37,195 bases of DNA from an uncultured Mycoplasmatota bacterium. Lineage in GTDB: Bacteria > Bacillota_I > Bacilli_A > RF39 > UBA660. The stretch covers positions 1-37,195 of the forward strand of contig CANSRG010000007.1 of assembly GCA_947649355.1 (NCBI GenBank), written 5' to 3'. This document shows, piece after piece, positions 23,053 to 32,257 of the stretch (position 1 is the stretch's first letter; each line of letters opens with the position of its first letter). Both the position numbers and the translations under genes were made by a program. The notes under the pieces were generated by a model. That model searched no databases. It saw nothing but the letters and a program-made list of their open reading frames with translations, and was not told the DNA's origin.

Positions 23053-24696
23053 ATGATACTTATGACTAATAATGAATTATTGTTTAGTGAAAACAACAAA
23101 TTAGAACTTAAAGATATAAAAATAATTGATATAGATAAAGTGAATGATAGTTATTTATTTATTATATTAGAAAATGGGCAAAAAATACTAACTAATGGGC
23201 ATGATTTATATGATGTTTCTATTTATAACCATTTATCAGATATGTTTAACATGGGAGATAGATTTTGTGCAGTTATGACACAAGAATATTCTATAAGCGT
23301 TGTAGATTTAGTGACTATGGAAGTATTGTTTGAAGACGAAAAAGCCTATCATATAAGTAAACAGGATGACAGAACATTACATGTCATTATGAAAATTGGT
23401 AATGGAAACGCTCGTATCTATGATATTGAAACACAAAAATATTTACCAGCACCTGATGATTATGTGTTTGAAAATTCATTAGGTAATAATTTATACGTAT
23501 TTAGACAACCACATAACTTTGATACAAATTTTTATGATTATAAAAGATGCGTAATAAATGCAGATGGTAAAATTCTTTTAAAAAATATTGATGGTTGGAT
23601 AGAATTAAGTGATAATTATTTAGTTATTTCAAAGAAAAATAAATTATATGTAGTAAAAATTAATAAAGATAGAATTTTAGAAATGAAAACTATTGAACAA
23701 AACGAAAAAATTATCGCAAAGCCTACATATCATAATGGGAAACTTATTGTAATGGGAAAGGGAGTGATAAAAATATATACTCCTAATTTTCTATTAGTAA
23801 ATGAATTTTTTATAGATGAATTAGTTGAAGTTATTGATTATGAAATAGTTTTAGATATATTAAAACTTTGTTTATCACAAAGCAGTAATGGAAAACAAAT
23901 AAAAAAACATTTATTTATTAACTTAACTACTGGAAAATCAATCTCACATTTTCGTATTGATGGTTATCCCTACTGGGGACCTACAACATATATAGGTTAT
24001 GATAATATTGATTCCAAAATACACGATTATCACTTTTATAATGCAAATTTTGATTTAATTACCAAAGTATCTGCTAATGATTACGAAAGTGTTGAAAGCA
24101 ATAAAGAATGTATGTTTATTCTTAGAACATTAGATGGAGAAAATGAGCACAAACAACTATTAAATACTGAAAATGGCAATATAAAAGAAATTGATTACGA
24201 TTATATCCATTTTCATCTTTCATTACCTTATGGTTATGGTGTAAATCTTTTAACTCAAAAAATGGATTTTTTTGATGAGAATTTGAATATTGTAATTCCT
24301 AATTTTGATTATAAAAAATTTAATATGAGTTATTTACATGAAAAATTTGGTTATTTTATTATTAACGATTATATTTGTGTTAATAACCATTTTGTTGGAG
24401 ATTTTGGTCAATCTTTATGGAGAACAATTATACAAAAAGCAAATGGTGAAATAATTTTGGATTCTGTCCAACATAAATGTTTTCCGATGGGAAATTTTAT
24501 TCAAATTCTTCATAATGAAGATAGTGATTTTTTAAATACAATTACAGGTGAAATTGGCTCTTTAAGAATAACTGCTAGACTTGATGAAACTGGAAAGATA
24601 GATTTCAAAACAGTAAATAATGTCAATCATATTTTATCCATTGAAAATTATATACCTTTGGGTTTACAACAATTAAAGAAGATTAAACACCAATAA
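23053..24696 (+). CDS. Hypothetical protein, beta-propeller-like
   Basis: About 547 aa, no named family recognised. The sequence consists of many short beta-strand-like segments separated by Asp/Asn/Gly turns (INADGKILLKNIDGWIEL, NGKLIVMGKGVIKIY, NTENGNIKEIDYDYI), as in WD/WG-repeat or kelch-like propellers, with perhaps eight to ten units. There is no signal peptide or membrane segment, so it is probably cytoplasmic. The start is uncertain: GTG 23050, ATG 23053 and ATG 23062 are all close, none with a clear ribosome site. It stands alone after tRNA-Cys, convergent with a helicase gene, in what looks like an accessory region. Confidence 0.6.
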   Translation: MILMTNNELLFSENNKLELKDIKIIDIDKVNDSYLFIILENGQKILTNGHDLYDVSIYNHLSDMFNMGDRFCAVMTQEYSISVVDLVTMEVLFEDEKAYHISKQDDRTLHVIMKIGNGNARIYDIETQKYLPAPDDYVFENSLGNNLYVFRQPHNFDTNFYDYKRCVINADGKILLKNIDGWIELSDNYLVISKKNKLYVVKINKDRILEMKTIEQNEKIIAKPTYHNGKLIVMGKGVIKIYTPNFLLVNEFFIDELVEVIDYEIVLDILKLCLSQSSNGKQIKKHLFINLTTGKSISHFRIDGYPYWGPTTYIGYDNIDSKIHDYHFYNANFDLITKVSANDYESVESNKECMFILRTLDGENEHKQLLNTENGNIKEIDYDYIHFHLSLPYGYGVNLLTQKMDFFDENLNIVIPNFDYKKFNMSYLHEKFGYFIINDYICVNNHFVGDFGQSLWRTIIQKANGEIILDSVQHKCFPMGNFIQILHNEDSDFLNTITGEIGSLRITARLDETGKIDFKTVNNVNHILSIENYIPLGLQQLKKIKHQ

Positions 24697-24759
24697 TAAA
24701 GTTAGTATCTAAACATAAGCAATAAAAAATTTGTATATTAAATTCCATATCAATAAAAT

Positions 24760-24789
24760 AAAACTTTCCTTTTAATTATGGAAAGTTTT
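24760..24789. terminator. Bidirectional terminator
   Basis: Perfect 10-bp stem AAAACTTTCC/GGAAAGTTTT (24760-24769, 24780-24789), ten-base loop, T-rich on both strands, between two convergent genes. Confidence 0.8.
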
Positions 24790-24816
24790 CTCTTTATAAA
24801 TTTATTTTAAAAAAAA

Positions 24817-27549
24817 TTATACTTCTTTTTCTTCCTTACCTATTTCTTCTAATTTTTCTATAATTCTTTCTCTTTCACTATCCTCATTTGTTTTACATCT
24901 CATTATTTCTATATTTAATTTCTTTATAATGTTATCTTTTAATCTATCTCTTCTTTGTTGTTCTTTTCTTCTATGAAAGCCTCCATCTACTTCAATTATT
25001 AAAATTGGTTTTTTATCAAAATGATTATAAATCGTAAAATCACAATGAGAATTGCTATCAATAAATTTTAATTCTTCTTCGTTAAAAATGCTTCGATCTT
25101 TTACTAATTTTCTTAAAGGATACACCTCATCTTTTACTCGATAAGATTTAAATTTATCTAATTTTAAAATGTCTAATATTAAATGATACATAAATGTTTC
25201 TGAGTCAAACTTAGAATATGGAATATGTGTTTCTAAAAATCTTTTTCTTTCTCGTTCATTTACTTTATATAATAAATCGAAAATAGAATGAATTTTACTA
25301 TCTATTACTTCCATATTATTGTATTTAATGTAATTGATAAAATCTATTATATTCGAATTAGATTTTGATTTATATTCATAAGGTGTTACTAAGTATAATT
25401 TTTTTACAGCTCTTGATATTGCGACATTGATAGAATTTGGATTATCTAAAAATTTTGTAATTTCATTTGCTACAGTACTAAATATGATAATATCTTTTTC
25501 TTTTCCTTGAAATCCATGAACTGTATCTATTGCCATATTTGTATCTTCAAATTGTTTTATTAAATATTTTTTTTGTGGTTTATATGGTGTTACAATTCCT
25601 ACGGAGTCGTTATCAGTGTCTATTTGTTCATTTTTTATTACTTCATTTTTTATTACTGAATATTGTCGCACATTATAGTAGCTATTTCCTTCTTTTCTAG
25701 CATGATTTCCAGGAACACACCTATATTGTTTTATGGGATTTTTATTGTTTTCTTTCGAAAGAATAATTAGTTCGTTATTATAATATTTTTGATTACAGAA
25801 ATTGATAATTAACGGATGACATCTGTAGTGTTCTTTTAGTGTTACTGATGGCACATCTTCTATCTGTTTTGTCATTTCTAATAAACTATTTTTTGTATAA
25901 TTAAAATATTTTTTTAAATTATATTTTGAATATATTTGTTCGAATAATTTTATTTTTTTACTATCAATAATATTTGGAAGTTGTTTTCCATCCCCTACAA
26001 CAATAATATTTTTTGCTAGAGTTAATGCTGGAAATGCTGACACTAAATCTACTTGAGAAGACTCATCTACTATTAAATAATCAAATAAAAAATCTTCTTT
26101 TACACAATTTCTTAATGAATATGTAGTACTAAGTATAATAGGATAATCTTTTATAAATTCTTTAGTTTCTTTTAGAGTTTTCTCTTCATATATTTGTTTA
26201 TTATTATAATTTTTATAGACAATGTTTTTAAACAATTTCATAGACCATTCTGTATAAGTTTCAAATAATTCTTCTAGTTTTTTATTTTCTAAATTACTTT
26301 CTTTTTCCTTTAATAAATTTTCTAATTCTTCTTTTTTTCTCTCATAATATTTTTCTTCTATTTTATCTAAAATATCTTTAATGGAATTGATTTTTAAATC
26401 TGGTTTATAAAATTGATAAAATACTTTAGATTTTAAACATACTATATTACTAAAATAAGTATTTTTATTCTTTTGTCTATTTAAAAAAAGTAAATAATTA
26501 TGCAGTTTATCTGCTTTAAAATTTGGAATTTCTATTTTCTCTAATTTTTTAGAATCTATACTTTTTTTAAAATAATTTTCTTCTAATTTTAATGCAGTTA
26601 ATTCTTGTTTGATTTTAGCGATTTCATTTTTTTCTTGTAAATAAAATTCGATTTGCAAATAAGAATTTAGTAATTTTAGTTTTAATCTTTCTTCTTCTTG
26701 ATTATCAAGACACCAATCTATAGGATAAGGTTCTACTTTTAATTGTTCCTCTACAAATTTTTCTGTATTTTCATTTTTTCCTAATTTTGCACACAAAGAA
26801 GAAAGACCTTTTTTTTCTAACTTTTCATATACATTATCTGTTGCACTATTGTTGTTAGAGACTACCGCGATGGTTAAATTTTTTAAAATGGCATTTGCAA
26901 GAATATTTAATATTGTTTGAGTTTTTCCTGTTCCAGGTGGCCCTTCTATAATACTTATTCTATTTACAAATGCATTTTCTAAAGCTTTTTTTTGACTTAA
27001 GTTAAAAGAAAATGGAAATATTTGAAATATATTTGGAAATTCTATCTTTTCATTCTTTCCTTCTATATAAGTTTTTACTATAGATTTTTCTTTGGTAAAA
27101 TTTATTCTTTTATATAAATTTTTCAAGAAATTTTTTGCTTCTTTTTTCGAAGGTTCTTCATTTGCAATTTCACTTATTGTTAGATGATTTGCTAATTCTT
27201 TTAAATATTCGAATAGATTTTTTCCTTCTTCTTTTAAAATGTTGTTTTCTATATTTAATTGTTCTCTTGTATATAGTTTACTGGTATTATTTTCAAAAAA
27301 TATTTTATAATACCAATCAAATCTTAATACTTTTTTTATATTTGTTAACACTACTGTTGTTGTATATATGAAATTTTTATCTTCTATTGTTGGATTTTCA
27401 AAAATTTTAACATTTTCTCTTTTATATAAATAAGACTTTGATTCATTAAATTGTACTTTTACTTTATCGTTTGTGATGCTTATTACATTTTTTGTTATAT
27501 CTTTTCCATTTTTATCAACTATTAAATATGTTTCTTCTTTCAAAACCAT
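24817..27549 (-). CDS. Superfamily 1 helicase with C-terminal DUF2726/Vsr-like nuclease domain
   Basis: 910 aa from the ATG at 27549 (a TTG two codons later is better spaced from GGGGG). An N-terminal beta domain is followed by Walker A GPPGTGKT (203-210), AVVSNNNSATDN (motif Ia), an inserted coiled region, Walker B LIVDESSQ, VVGDGKQLPN, HGFQGKEKDIIIFS and NVAISRA of UPF1/Dna2-like SF1B helicases. The last 100 residues read CDFTIYN, ILIIEVDGGFHRR, RRDRLKD, a Vsr/DUF2726-type endonuclease core. Helicase-nuclease fusions often act in DNA repair or phage defence; its role here is unknown. A promoter at 27571-27599 excludes the longer frame open to 27750. Confidence 0.85.
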   Translation of the reverse strand: MVLKEETYLIVDKNGKDITKNVISITNDKVKVQFNESKSYLYKRENVKIFENPTIEDKNFIYTTTVVLTNIKKVLRFDWYYKIFFENNTSKLYTREQLNIENNILKEEGKNLFEYLKELANHLTISEIANEEPSKKEAKNFLKNLYKRINFTKEKSIVKTYIEGKNEKIEFPNIFQIFPFSFNLSQKKALENAFVNRISIIEGPPGTGKTQTILNILANAILKNLTIAVVSNNNSATDNVYEKLEKKGLSSLCAKLGKNENTEKFVEEQLKVEPYPIDWCLDNQEEERLKLKLLNSYLQIEFYLQEKNEIAKIKQELTALKLEENYFKKSIDSKKLEKIEIPNFKADKLHNYLLFLNRQKNKNTYFSNIVCLKSKVFYQFYKPDLKINSIKDILDKIEEKYYERKKEELENLLKEKESNLENKKLEELFETYTEWSMKLFKNIVYKNYNNKQIYEEKTLKETKEFIKDYPIILSTTYSLRNCVKEDFLFDYLIVDESSQVDLVSAFPALTLAKNIIVVGDGKQLPNIIDSKKIKLFEQIYSKYNLKKYFNYTKNSLLEMTKQIEDVPSVTLKEHYRCHPLIINFCNQKYYNNELIILSKENNKNPIKQYRCVPGNHARKEGNSYYNVRQYSVIKNEVIKNEQIDTDNDSVGIVTPYKPQKKYLIKQFEDTNMAIDTVHGFQGKEKDIIIFSTVANEITKFLDNPNSINVAISRAVKKLYLVTPYEYKSKSNSNIIDFINYIKYNNMEVIDSKIHSIFDLLYKVNERERKRFLETHIPYSKFDSETFMYHLILDILKLDKFKSYRVKDEVYPLRKLVKDRSIFNEEELKFIDSNSHCDFTIYNHFDKKPILIIEVDGGFHRRKEQQRRDRLKDNIIKKLNIEIMRCKTNEDSERERIIEKLEEIGKEEKEV

Positions 27550-27570
27550 TACCCCCAAAAAATTGTTTTT

Positions 27571-27599
27571 ATTATAACATAATTTCCATTTTTTGGTAA
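27571..27599 (-). promoter_or_regulatory. Helicase gene promoter
   Basis: Minus-strand TTACCA (27594-27599), 17-base spacer, perfect TATAAT (27571-27576), 21 bases before the ATG at 27549. Confidence 0.6.
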
Positions 27600-27612
27600 T
27601 TTTTTTTATATT

Positions 27613-27642
27613 AAAAAGATGAGACTTAAAATTCTCATCACT
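27613..27642 (-). terminator. Terminator upstream of the helicase promoter
   Basis: Minus-strand stem GATGAGA/TCTCATC (arms 27633-27639 and 27618-27624) followed by five T. It ends transcription coming from the ABC transporter operon. Confidence 0.7.
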
Positions 27643-27682
27643 TTTAAAAAAAGATTTATACAAAAAAGTTATATTTAAACCG

Positions 27683-27766
27683 CTAAAAAGTAACTCCATT
27701 CCATGATTCATGTGTTGGTTTATTTGCTGGACAGTCATCAAACATATCACTTACATCTGTTGACAT
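27683..27766 (-). CDS. Possible 27-aa small ORF or gene remnant
   Basis: ATG 27766 to TAG 27683 encodes an acidic, protein-like peptide (MSTDVSDMFDDCPANKPTHE, then SWNGVTF). There is no visible ribosome site. Its residue use is less AT-driven than chance frames here, so a degraded gene end is possible. Confidence 0.25.
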   Translation of the reverse strand: MSTDVSDMFDDCPANKPTHESWNGVTF

Positions 27767-27792
27767 ATTTTATCAACAACTTTAAATAAGAC

Positions 27793-30300
27793 TTAAATAT
27801 TCTCATCTCTTAATGAATCTAATATATTTTCTTTTTTTATTTTTCTTACTGAATACCACATAGTTAGAATTACAATTAGAAATACTCCTAAAATAGACAA
27901 GAATATTGCATCCCATGGAATTATAATTTTTCCAAATAAGAATGTATCTCCGATTGTTAAATTGATTAAATATATAAATATTCCCGAAACAGGGAGAGCA
28001 AAGAATAATGATTTTAAACCAAAGAATAAACTTTCAAAGAAAATCATTTTATTAAATCCTTTTGGAGATAAACCAATACTTCTTAACATAGCAAATTCTT
28101 TTCTTCTTAAATGAATACTTGTATGAATGGTATTAAATACACTTGTTACTCCTGTTAAAGTTACTAAAGTAATGAATCCATATAACAATATTTTAATTGC
28201 TATTATTCCATTTTTTTCACTTTCTAATTCTATTTTTGGGGAGAACGTAAAGAAGTTATTCTTTTTTCCATATTTTTTATCAATTTCTTCATAAAGTTTT
28301 TTGTAATCTTCTGTTCTAATTGTAAGATATTTTGTTTCTTTTTCCATTTTAAATAGCTCTTCTTCTTTTGCCATTTCATCAGATATTAAAAGGATTATTT
28401 GAGAGTTATCAATTGGAAGTTCTTTCATGATATCTGGTAATTCTTCTTTCATGGTAATACTTATGTTTTTACAATTATCATTTTGCATATTACACAAAGT
28501 TAACTCATTTGTTTCTTTTTCTATTATTTTTGTGAAATAAGATTTTCTAGAATTATTTTCATAAAATACAAAATTTAATTTATTATAAAAAATTGGTTTT
28601 TTATCTTTTGAAATTTTTTCAAAATCTTTTTGTTCTAATTTGACAATTGTAATTAAAGATAGTTGTTCTTCTTTATTAAACATTGCTTCATAATATCGAT
28701 AAAAATCTTTTTGATAAATTTCTTTCTCTTGCATTTTCAAATACATTGGTTTCATAGAGGATTTATAATAAGAAGTAATATTATCACGACTAATTATTTC
28801 TTCAATAATTTGTTCATCATCGGTGCTAACATAGATATCATAATCTGGTAAATCTTCTATTTTAGTTATAGAAAGACCTAGTGTAACGTAAGTACTAAAT
28901 GAAATAAATAACACGATACTAATAAATATAGAAAGTAGTGTGATTCTGTATTTTCTTTTATTTCTTTTCATATTTTTTAAGGCTATCTCGCCTTCCATTC
29001 CAAAGATTTTATGAATCCATTTTGGTGTTTTTACTTTTTTCCTTGGAATTTTTATTTCATCATTTTCACGAATCATTTCTATTGAAGAAACTTTACTTGA
29101 ACGTTTGGCTGGTATAAATGCTGATAGATACACTACCACTATCATAAATATTATTGGAATAATAACATATGATGGTTCTACTACAAATTGAAATGTCATT
29201 TTCCAAAAATCTTTTATTAAAAAGTTAATTACTTCTATTGTAACGTAAATTCCTAAAAATGCACTTAGTACTCCTAGGAAAATTCCAATGCCTCCTACTA
29301 AGAACGCTTCAAAAAATACAGTATATTTTATTTGTTTTGGAGAAGCTCCAAGAGAGGAATATAATCCAAATGATTTTTTTCTTTCCATTGTCGATATCGC
29401 AAAGGAATTATAAATTACAATGATGCATCCTATACTTAATAATGTTAAAGAAATGATTAGTACAGATATAATTGTACGATTTACATTATCATATTTAGAT
29501 ATTCCATAATAATATAAAAGACTTGAGTTTACTTCACATGTTGCTAAATCATTTAAAGATTCACATATTTCATTTGTTAATTCGTATGATTTTTTTACAT
29601 CTTTATATTCTCCATAAGTTCTATATTGTACGACATCTTCTTCGTTTGTAGTAAAGGCCATATAACCTGGAGCTGAATAATCTTCTAATTTACTTCTTCT
29701 TATTATTCCTACAATAGTATAAGTTTTCTTTTTCTTTGGAATTACTTTTTCTAAAGGAATTATATTGTTTTCTTCGTAAGTTGATACAAAAGAAATATTA
29801 TTGTTATAAACTTCTTCTTCCTCTATTATTCTAGGGCCAATATCTAATGTAATTTTATCGCCTATTTTATATTCTACTCCACCATTTGTAGATAGGTGTT
29901 CTGGTAAAACTATTTCGTCTTTTGTTTTTGGAAAAGTTCCTTCAATTAGCTCATTTTTCTCTAATAATTTTGCTTCTCCAGAAACTAAATAAAGATAAGG
30001 TTTATAATCATTTTCACTTTTTATATTTGAGTATCCTATCACTCCATAAGAATATGTATCTTTTAGGTTAATGTTTAAATCAAGTGTTTCTTTTTCTTCT
30101 TTTGTTAAGGAATCAAAATAAGCATGATGTGAACCATTATAACTTATGGCATCTTGTTGCATAGAATACAAAAATGTAGACATTAAAAGTCCTATTCCTA
30201 CCATTAAAGAAGTGGATAAGATTATGCCAATAATTGTTACGATGGTTCTTTTTTTATTCATGAAAAGATGTTTTAAAGTAAGACGATTTAATAGTTTCAT
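27793..30300 (-). CDS. ABC transporter permease with two FtsX domains
   Basis: 835 aa. A first membrane segment (about 15-38) is followed by a large outer domain (to about 270), then three segments with FtsX features (about 275-300, 322-350, 370-395; AISTMERKKSFGLYSSLGAS). A short linker with ALKNMKRNKRKYRIT starts the second half, which repeats the plan: one segment, an outer domain, and a final three-segment FtsX unit with HLRRKEFAMLRSIGLSPKG. This layout belongs to MacB/BceB-like exporters acting on peptides or lipoproteins. The start ATG overlaps the ATPase gene by four bases. Confidence 0.9.
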   Translation of the reverse strand: MKLLNRLTLKHLFMNKKRTIVTIIGIILSTSLMVGIGLLMSTFLYSMQQDAISYNGSHHAYFDSLTKEEKETLDLNINLKDTYSYGVIGYSNIKSENDYKPYLYLVSGEAKLLEKNELIEGTFPKTKDEIVLPEHLSTNGGVEYKIGDKITLDIGPRIIEEEEVYNNNISFVSTYEENNIIPLEKVIPKKKKTYTIVGIIRRSKLEDYSAPGYMAFTTNEEDVVQYRTYGEYKDVKKSYELTNEICESLNDLATCEVNSSLLYYYGISKYDNVNRTIISVLIISLTLLSIGCIIVIYNSFAISTMERKKSFGLYSSLGASPKQIKYTVFFEAFLVGGIGIFLGVLSAFLGIYVTIEVINFLIKDFWKMTFQFVVEPSYVIIPIIFMIVVVYLSAFIPAKRSSKVSSIEMIRENDEIKIPRKKVKTPKWIHKIFGMEGEIALKNMKRNKRKYRITLLSIFISIVLFISFSTYVTLGLSITKIEDLPDYDIYVSTDDEQIIEEIISRDNITSYYKSSMKPMYLKMQEKEIYQKDFYRYYEAMFNKEEQLSLITIVKLEQKDFEKISKDKKPIFYNKLNFVFYENNSRKSYFTKIIEKETNELTLCNMQNDNCKNISITMKEELPDIMKELPIDNSQIILLISDEMAKEEELFKMEKETKYLTIRTEDYKKLYEEIDKKYGKKNNFFTFSPKIELESEKNGIIAIKILLYGFITLVTLTGVTSVFNTIHTSIHLRRKEFAMLRSIGLSPKGFNKMIFFESLFFGLKSLFFALPVSGIFIYLINLTIGDTFLFGKIIIPWDAIFLSILGVFLIVILTMWYSVRKIKKENILDSLRDENI

Positions 30301-30980
30301 TTTCTCACCTTTTCATCTTGTATAATATGACCATCTTCTATGGTAATAATTCTATTTGCGTGCATAGCAAGATCTTCATCATGAGTTATCATTATAATAG
30401 TTTGTCCATATTTTTTGTTAGATATTTCTAATAGTTCCATAATTTCTTCACTACTTTTACTATCTAAATTTCCTGTTGGTTCATCTGCAAGTAATAAGGA
30501 TGGATGATAAATAAGAGAACGCCCAATACTTACTCGTTGTTGTTGTCCACCTGATAATTCATTTGGTAAATGATTTACTCTTTCTTCTAATCCTAATGTG
30601 TGAATAAGCTCTTCTAAATATTTTTTGTTTGGTTCTTTTCCATCTAATAAAACTGGTAAGGAAATATTTTCTCTAACATTTAAAATAGGAATTAAATTAT
30701 AAAATTGATAAATTAGTCCTACTTGACGTCTTCTAAATATTGCTAAGTTATTTTCATTTAGGGAAAATACATCATTTCCTTCTACATACACATTTCCTTT
30801 CGTTGGTTTATCTACTCCTCCTAAAATGTGTAAAAGTGTACTTTTTCCTGAGCCTGATGCTCCTACTATCGCGACAAACTCTCCTTTTTCTACTGAAAAT
30901 GAAATATCATCTAATGCTACTACTGATGTGTCCCCTTTTCCATAAATTTTACTTAGGTGACTTACACTTAAAATTTCCAT
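30297..30980 (-). CDS. ABC transporter ATP-binding protein (MacB/LolD/BceA type)
   Basis: 227 aa. Walker A GASGSGKST (40-48), Q-loop Gln92 in IYQFYNLIP, signature LSGGQ (142-146), Walker B LLADEPTGNLD (Asp166-Glu167), and the H-loop ITHD at about 197-200 are all intact. The LIPILNVRENI stretch is typical of the LolD/MacB/BceA group. It energises the permease encoded next. GGCGGGAG precedes the ATG at 30980. Confidence 0.93.
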   Translation of the reverse strand: MEILSVSHLSKIYGKGDTSVVALDDISFSVEKGEFVAIVGASGSGKSTLLHILGGVDKPTKGNVYVEGNDVFSLNENNLAIFRRRQVGLIYQFYNLIPILNVRENISLPVLLDGKEPNKKYLEELIHTLGLEERVNHLPNELSGGQQQRVSIGRSLIYHPSLLLADEPTGNLDSKSSEEIMELLEISNKKYGQTIIMITHDEDLAMHANRIITIEDGHIIQDEKVRK

Positions 30981-31003
30981 AAACTCCCGCCTTTCATGGC
31001 CTA

Positions 31004-31058
31004 ATTATATTAAATGTTTATGACATTTTGGTGACTTTTTTGATTACAATTTTGTCAC
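31004..31058 (-). promoter_or_regulatory. ABC operon promoter with possible response-regulator boxes
   Basis: Minus-strand TATAAT at 31004-31009 with no good -35 at the right distance. In its place are two similar plus-strand boxes, TGACATTTTGGTGA (31021-31034) and TTACAATTTTGTCA (31044-31057), the second reaching into the kinase stop. The cognate response regulator could bind here; inference. Confidence 0.35.
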
Positions 31059-32257
31059 ACTACTGTTTTATAAAAATGAATAATAAAAACTGTTCCCTTT
31101 TTTTCCTTACTTGTTACTCTAATTGTTGCATTCATACGATCTAATATACTTTTGGATAAATTTAATCCAATTCCAATACTATCTTTTTCTTGACTACATT
31201 TATAAAATCTTTCAAATACATGAGGAAGATCTTCTTTTTTGATACCAATGCCAAAATCTTTAATTTGTAATTCTACATATAGAGGTGTTTCTTTTAAAGA
31301 AATAATTATTTTACTATTTGTTTTTGAATGCTCTACTCCATTTTTTAATATATTTGATATTGCTTCTTTTAACCATAATTCATCACCAACTATAATACTA
31401 TTTTTCTCTACTTGTTCTTCTACTGTAATATTTTTTAGTACGATTAAAAGCTCTAATTCATCTATGACTTCTTTTATTAGTTTTGACATATTGATTTTAT
31501 CTTTTTTTAATTCAATCATTCCACTTTCTATTTGACTTACTTTTAAAATAGAAATTATTAACTCTTTTAAATGCAATATCAATTCTTCTTGTTTTTTTAA
31601 AAATTCCTGTCTTTTTTCTTGATTCATTTTAGTATTACACAATACATCATTTATAATCGAAAGACTAGTAAGTGGTGTTTTTAGTTGATGAGATATATCT
31701 GCAAGATTTTTAGAAAGTTCTTTTTTCGTTTCACAAGAATCTTCTAAGGCATTTTTTAATCTACTTGTTACTTTCATTAAATCATTTTGTAAACTTTCTA
31801 ATTCGCCACTTTGAAAATCTTTTAAATCTACTTTTATTTCTTCTTCTAATAATGAAAATAAATAGTTATCTAAATTTTTTATATCTTGGCTTCTTCTTTT
31901 TTCCACCTTATAAAAATAAAATAAGATTCCAATCGATAAAATGATATAAAACATGAAGTAGGTAATAAAAAATGTTTTTTGATAATTTTTTATCGTTTCT
32001 AAATATTCTAAAGAGTTAATGGAATTAAAGCCGTATTTTTTTAAAATTTCTTTGCCAACTCCTTTATTTTCTTTTTCTATATTTTCTATGATTTCTTTTT
32101 CAAGTTCTTGATGTTCTTCTAAAATTGAACCAAGAATAATACTATTATTATTAAATATTTCGTTTATACTTCTATGATAAAGTGCATAAGTAAGAGAAAG
32201 ACCTAAAATGAAAAAGAACAGGAGAACTAATACTAATTTTCTTAATTTTTTTCTCAT
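31055..32257 (-). CDS. Sensor histidine kinase
   Basis: 400 aa. Two membrane segments (about 7-27 and 96-116) enclose an outer loop of about 70 residues, so this is not the short intramembrane-sensing BceS type. After a HAMP-like linker comes the H-box ISHQLKTPLTSL with His190, the N-box (EAISNILKNGVEHS, Asn about 308), G1 DFGIGI, F-box FERFYK, and G2 GIGLNLSKSI. It phosphorylates the regulator encoded just before it (four-base overlap) and probably reports on cell-envelope stress, given the ABC exporter downstream. Confidence 0.93.
   Translation of the reverse strand: MRKKLRKLVLVLLFFFILGLSLTYALYHRSINEIFNNNSIILGSILEEHQELEKEIIENIEKENKGVGKEILKKYGFNSINSLEYLETIKNYQKTFFITYFMFYIILSIGILFYFYKVEKRRSQDIKNLDNYLFSLLEEEIKVDLKDFQSGELESLQNDLMKVTSRLKNALEDSCETKKELSKNLADISHQLKTPLTSLSIINDVLCNTKMNQEKRQEFLKKQEELILHLKELIISILKVSQIESGMIELKKDKINMSKLIKEVIDELELLIVLKNITVEEQVEKNSIIVGDELWLKEAISNILKNGVEHSKTNSKIIISLKETPLYVELQIKDFGIGIKKEDLPHVFERFYKCSQEKDSIGIGLNLSKSILDRMNATIRVTSKEKKGTVFIIHFYKTVV

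Noticed and set aside
27550-27750. N-terminal extension of the helicase frame by 67 residues
   Set aside because: The promoter (27571-27599) and terminator (27613-27642) lie inside it, and the extension looks non-coding.
27755-27780. Inverted repeat TGTTGA/TCAACA as a terminator
   Set aside because: It has no T run on either side; a better terminator exists at 27613-27642.
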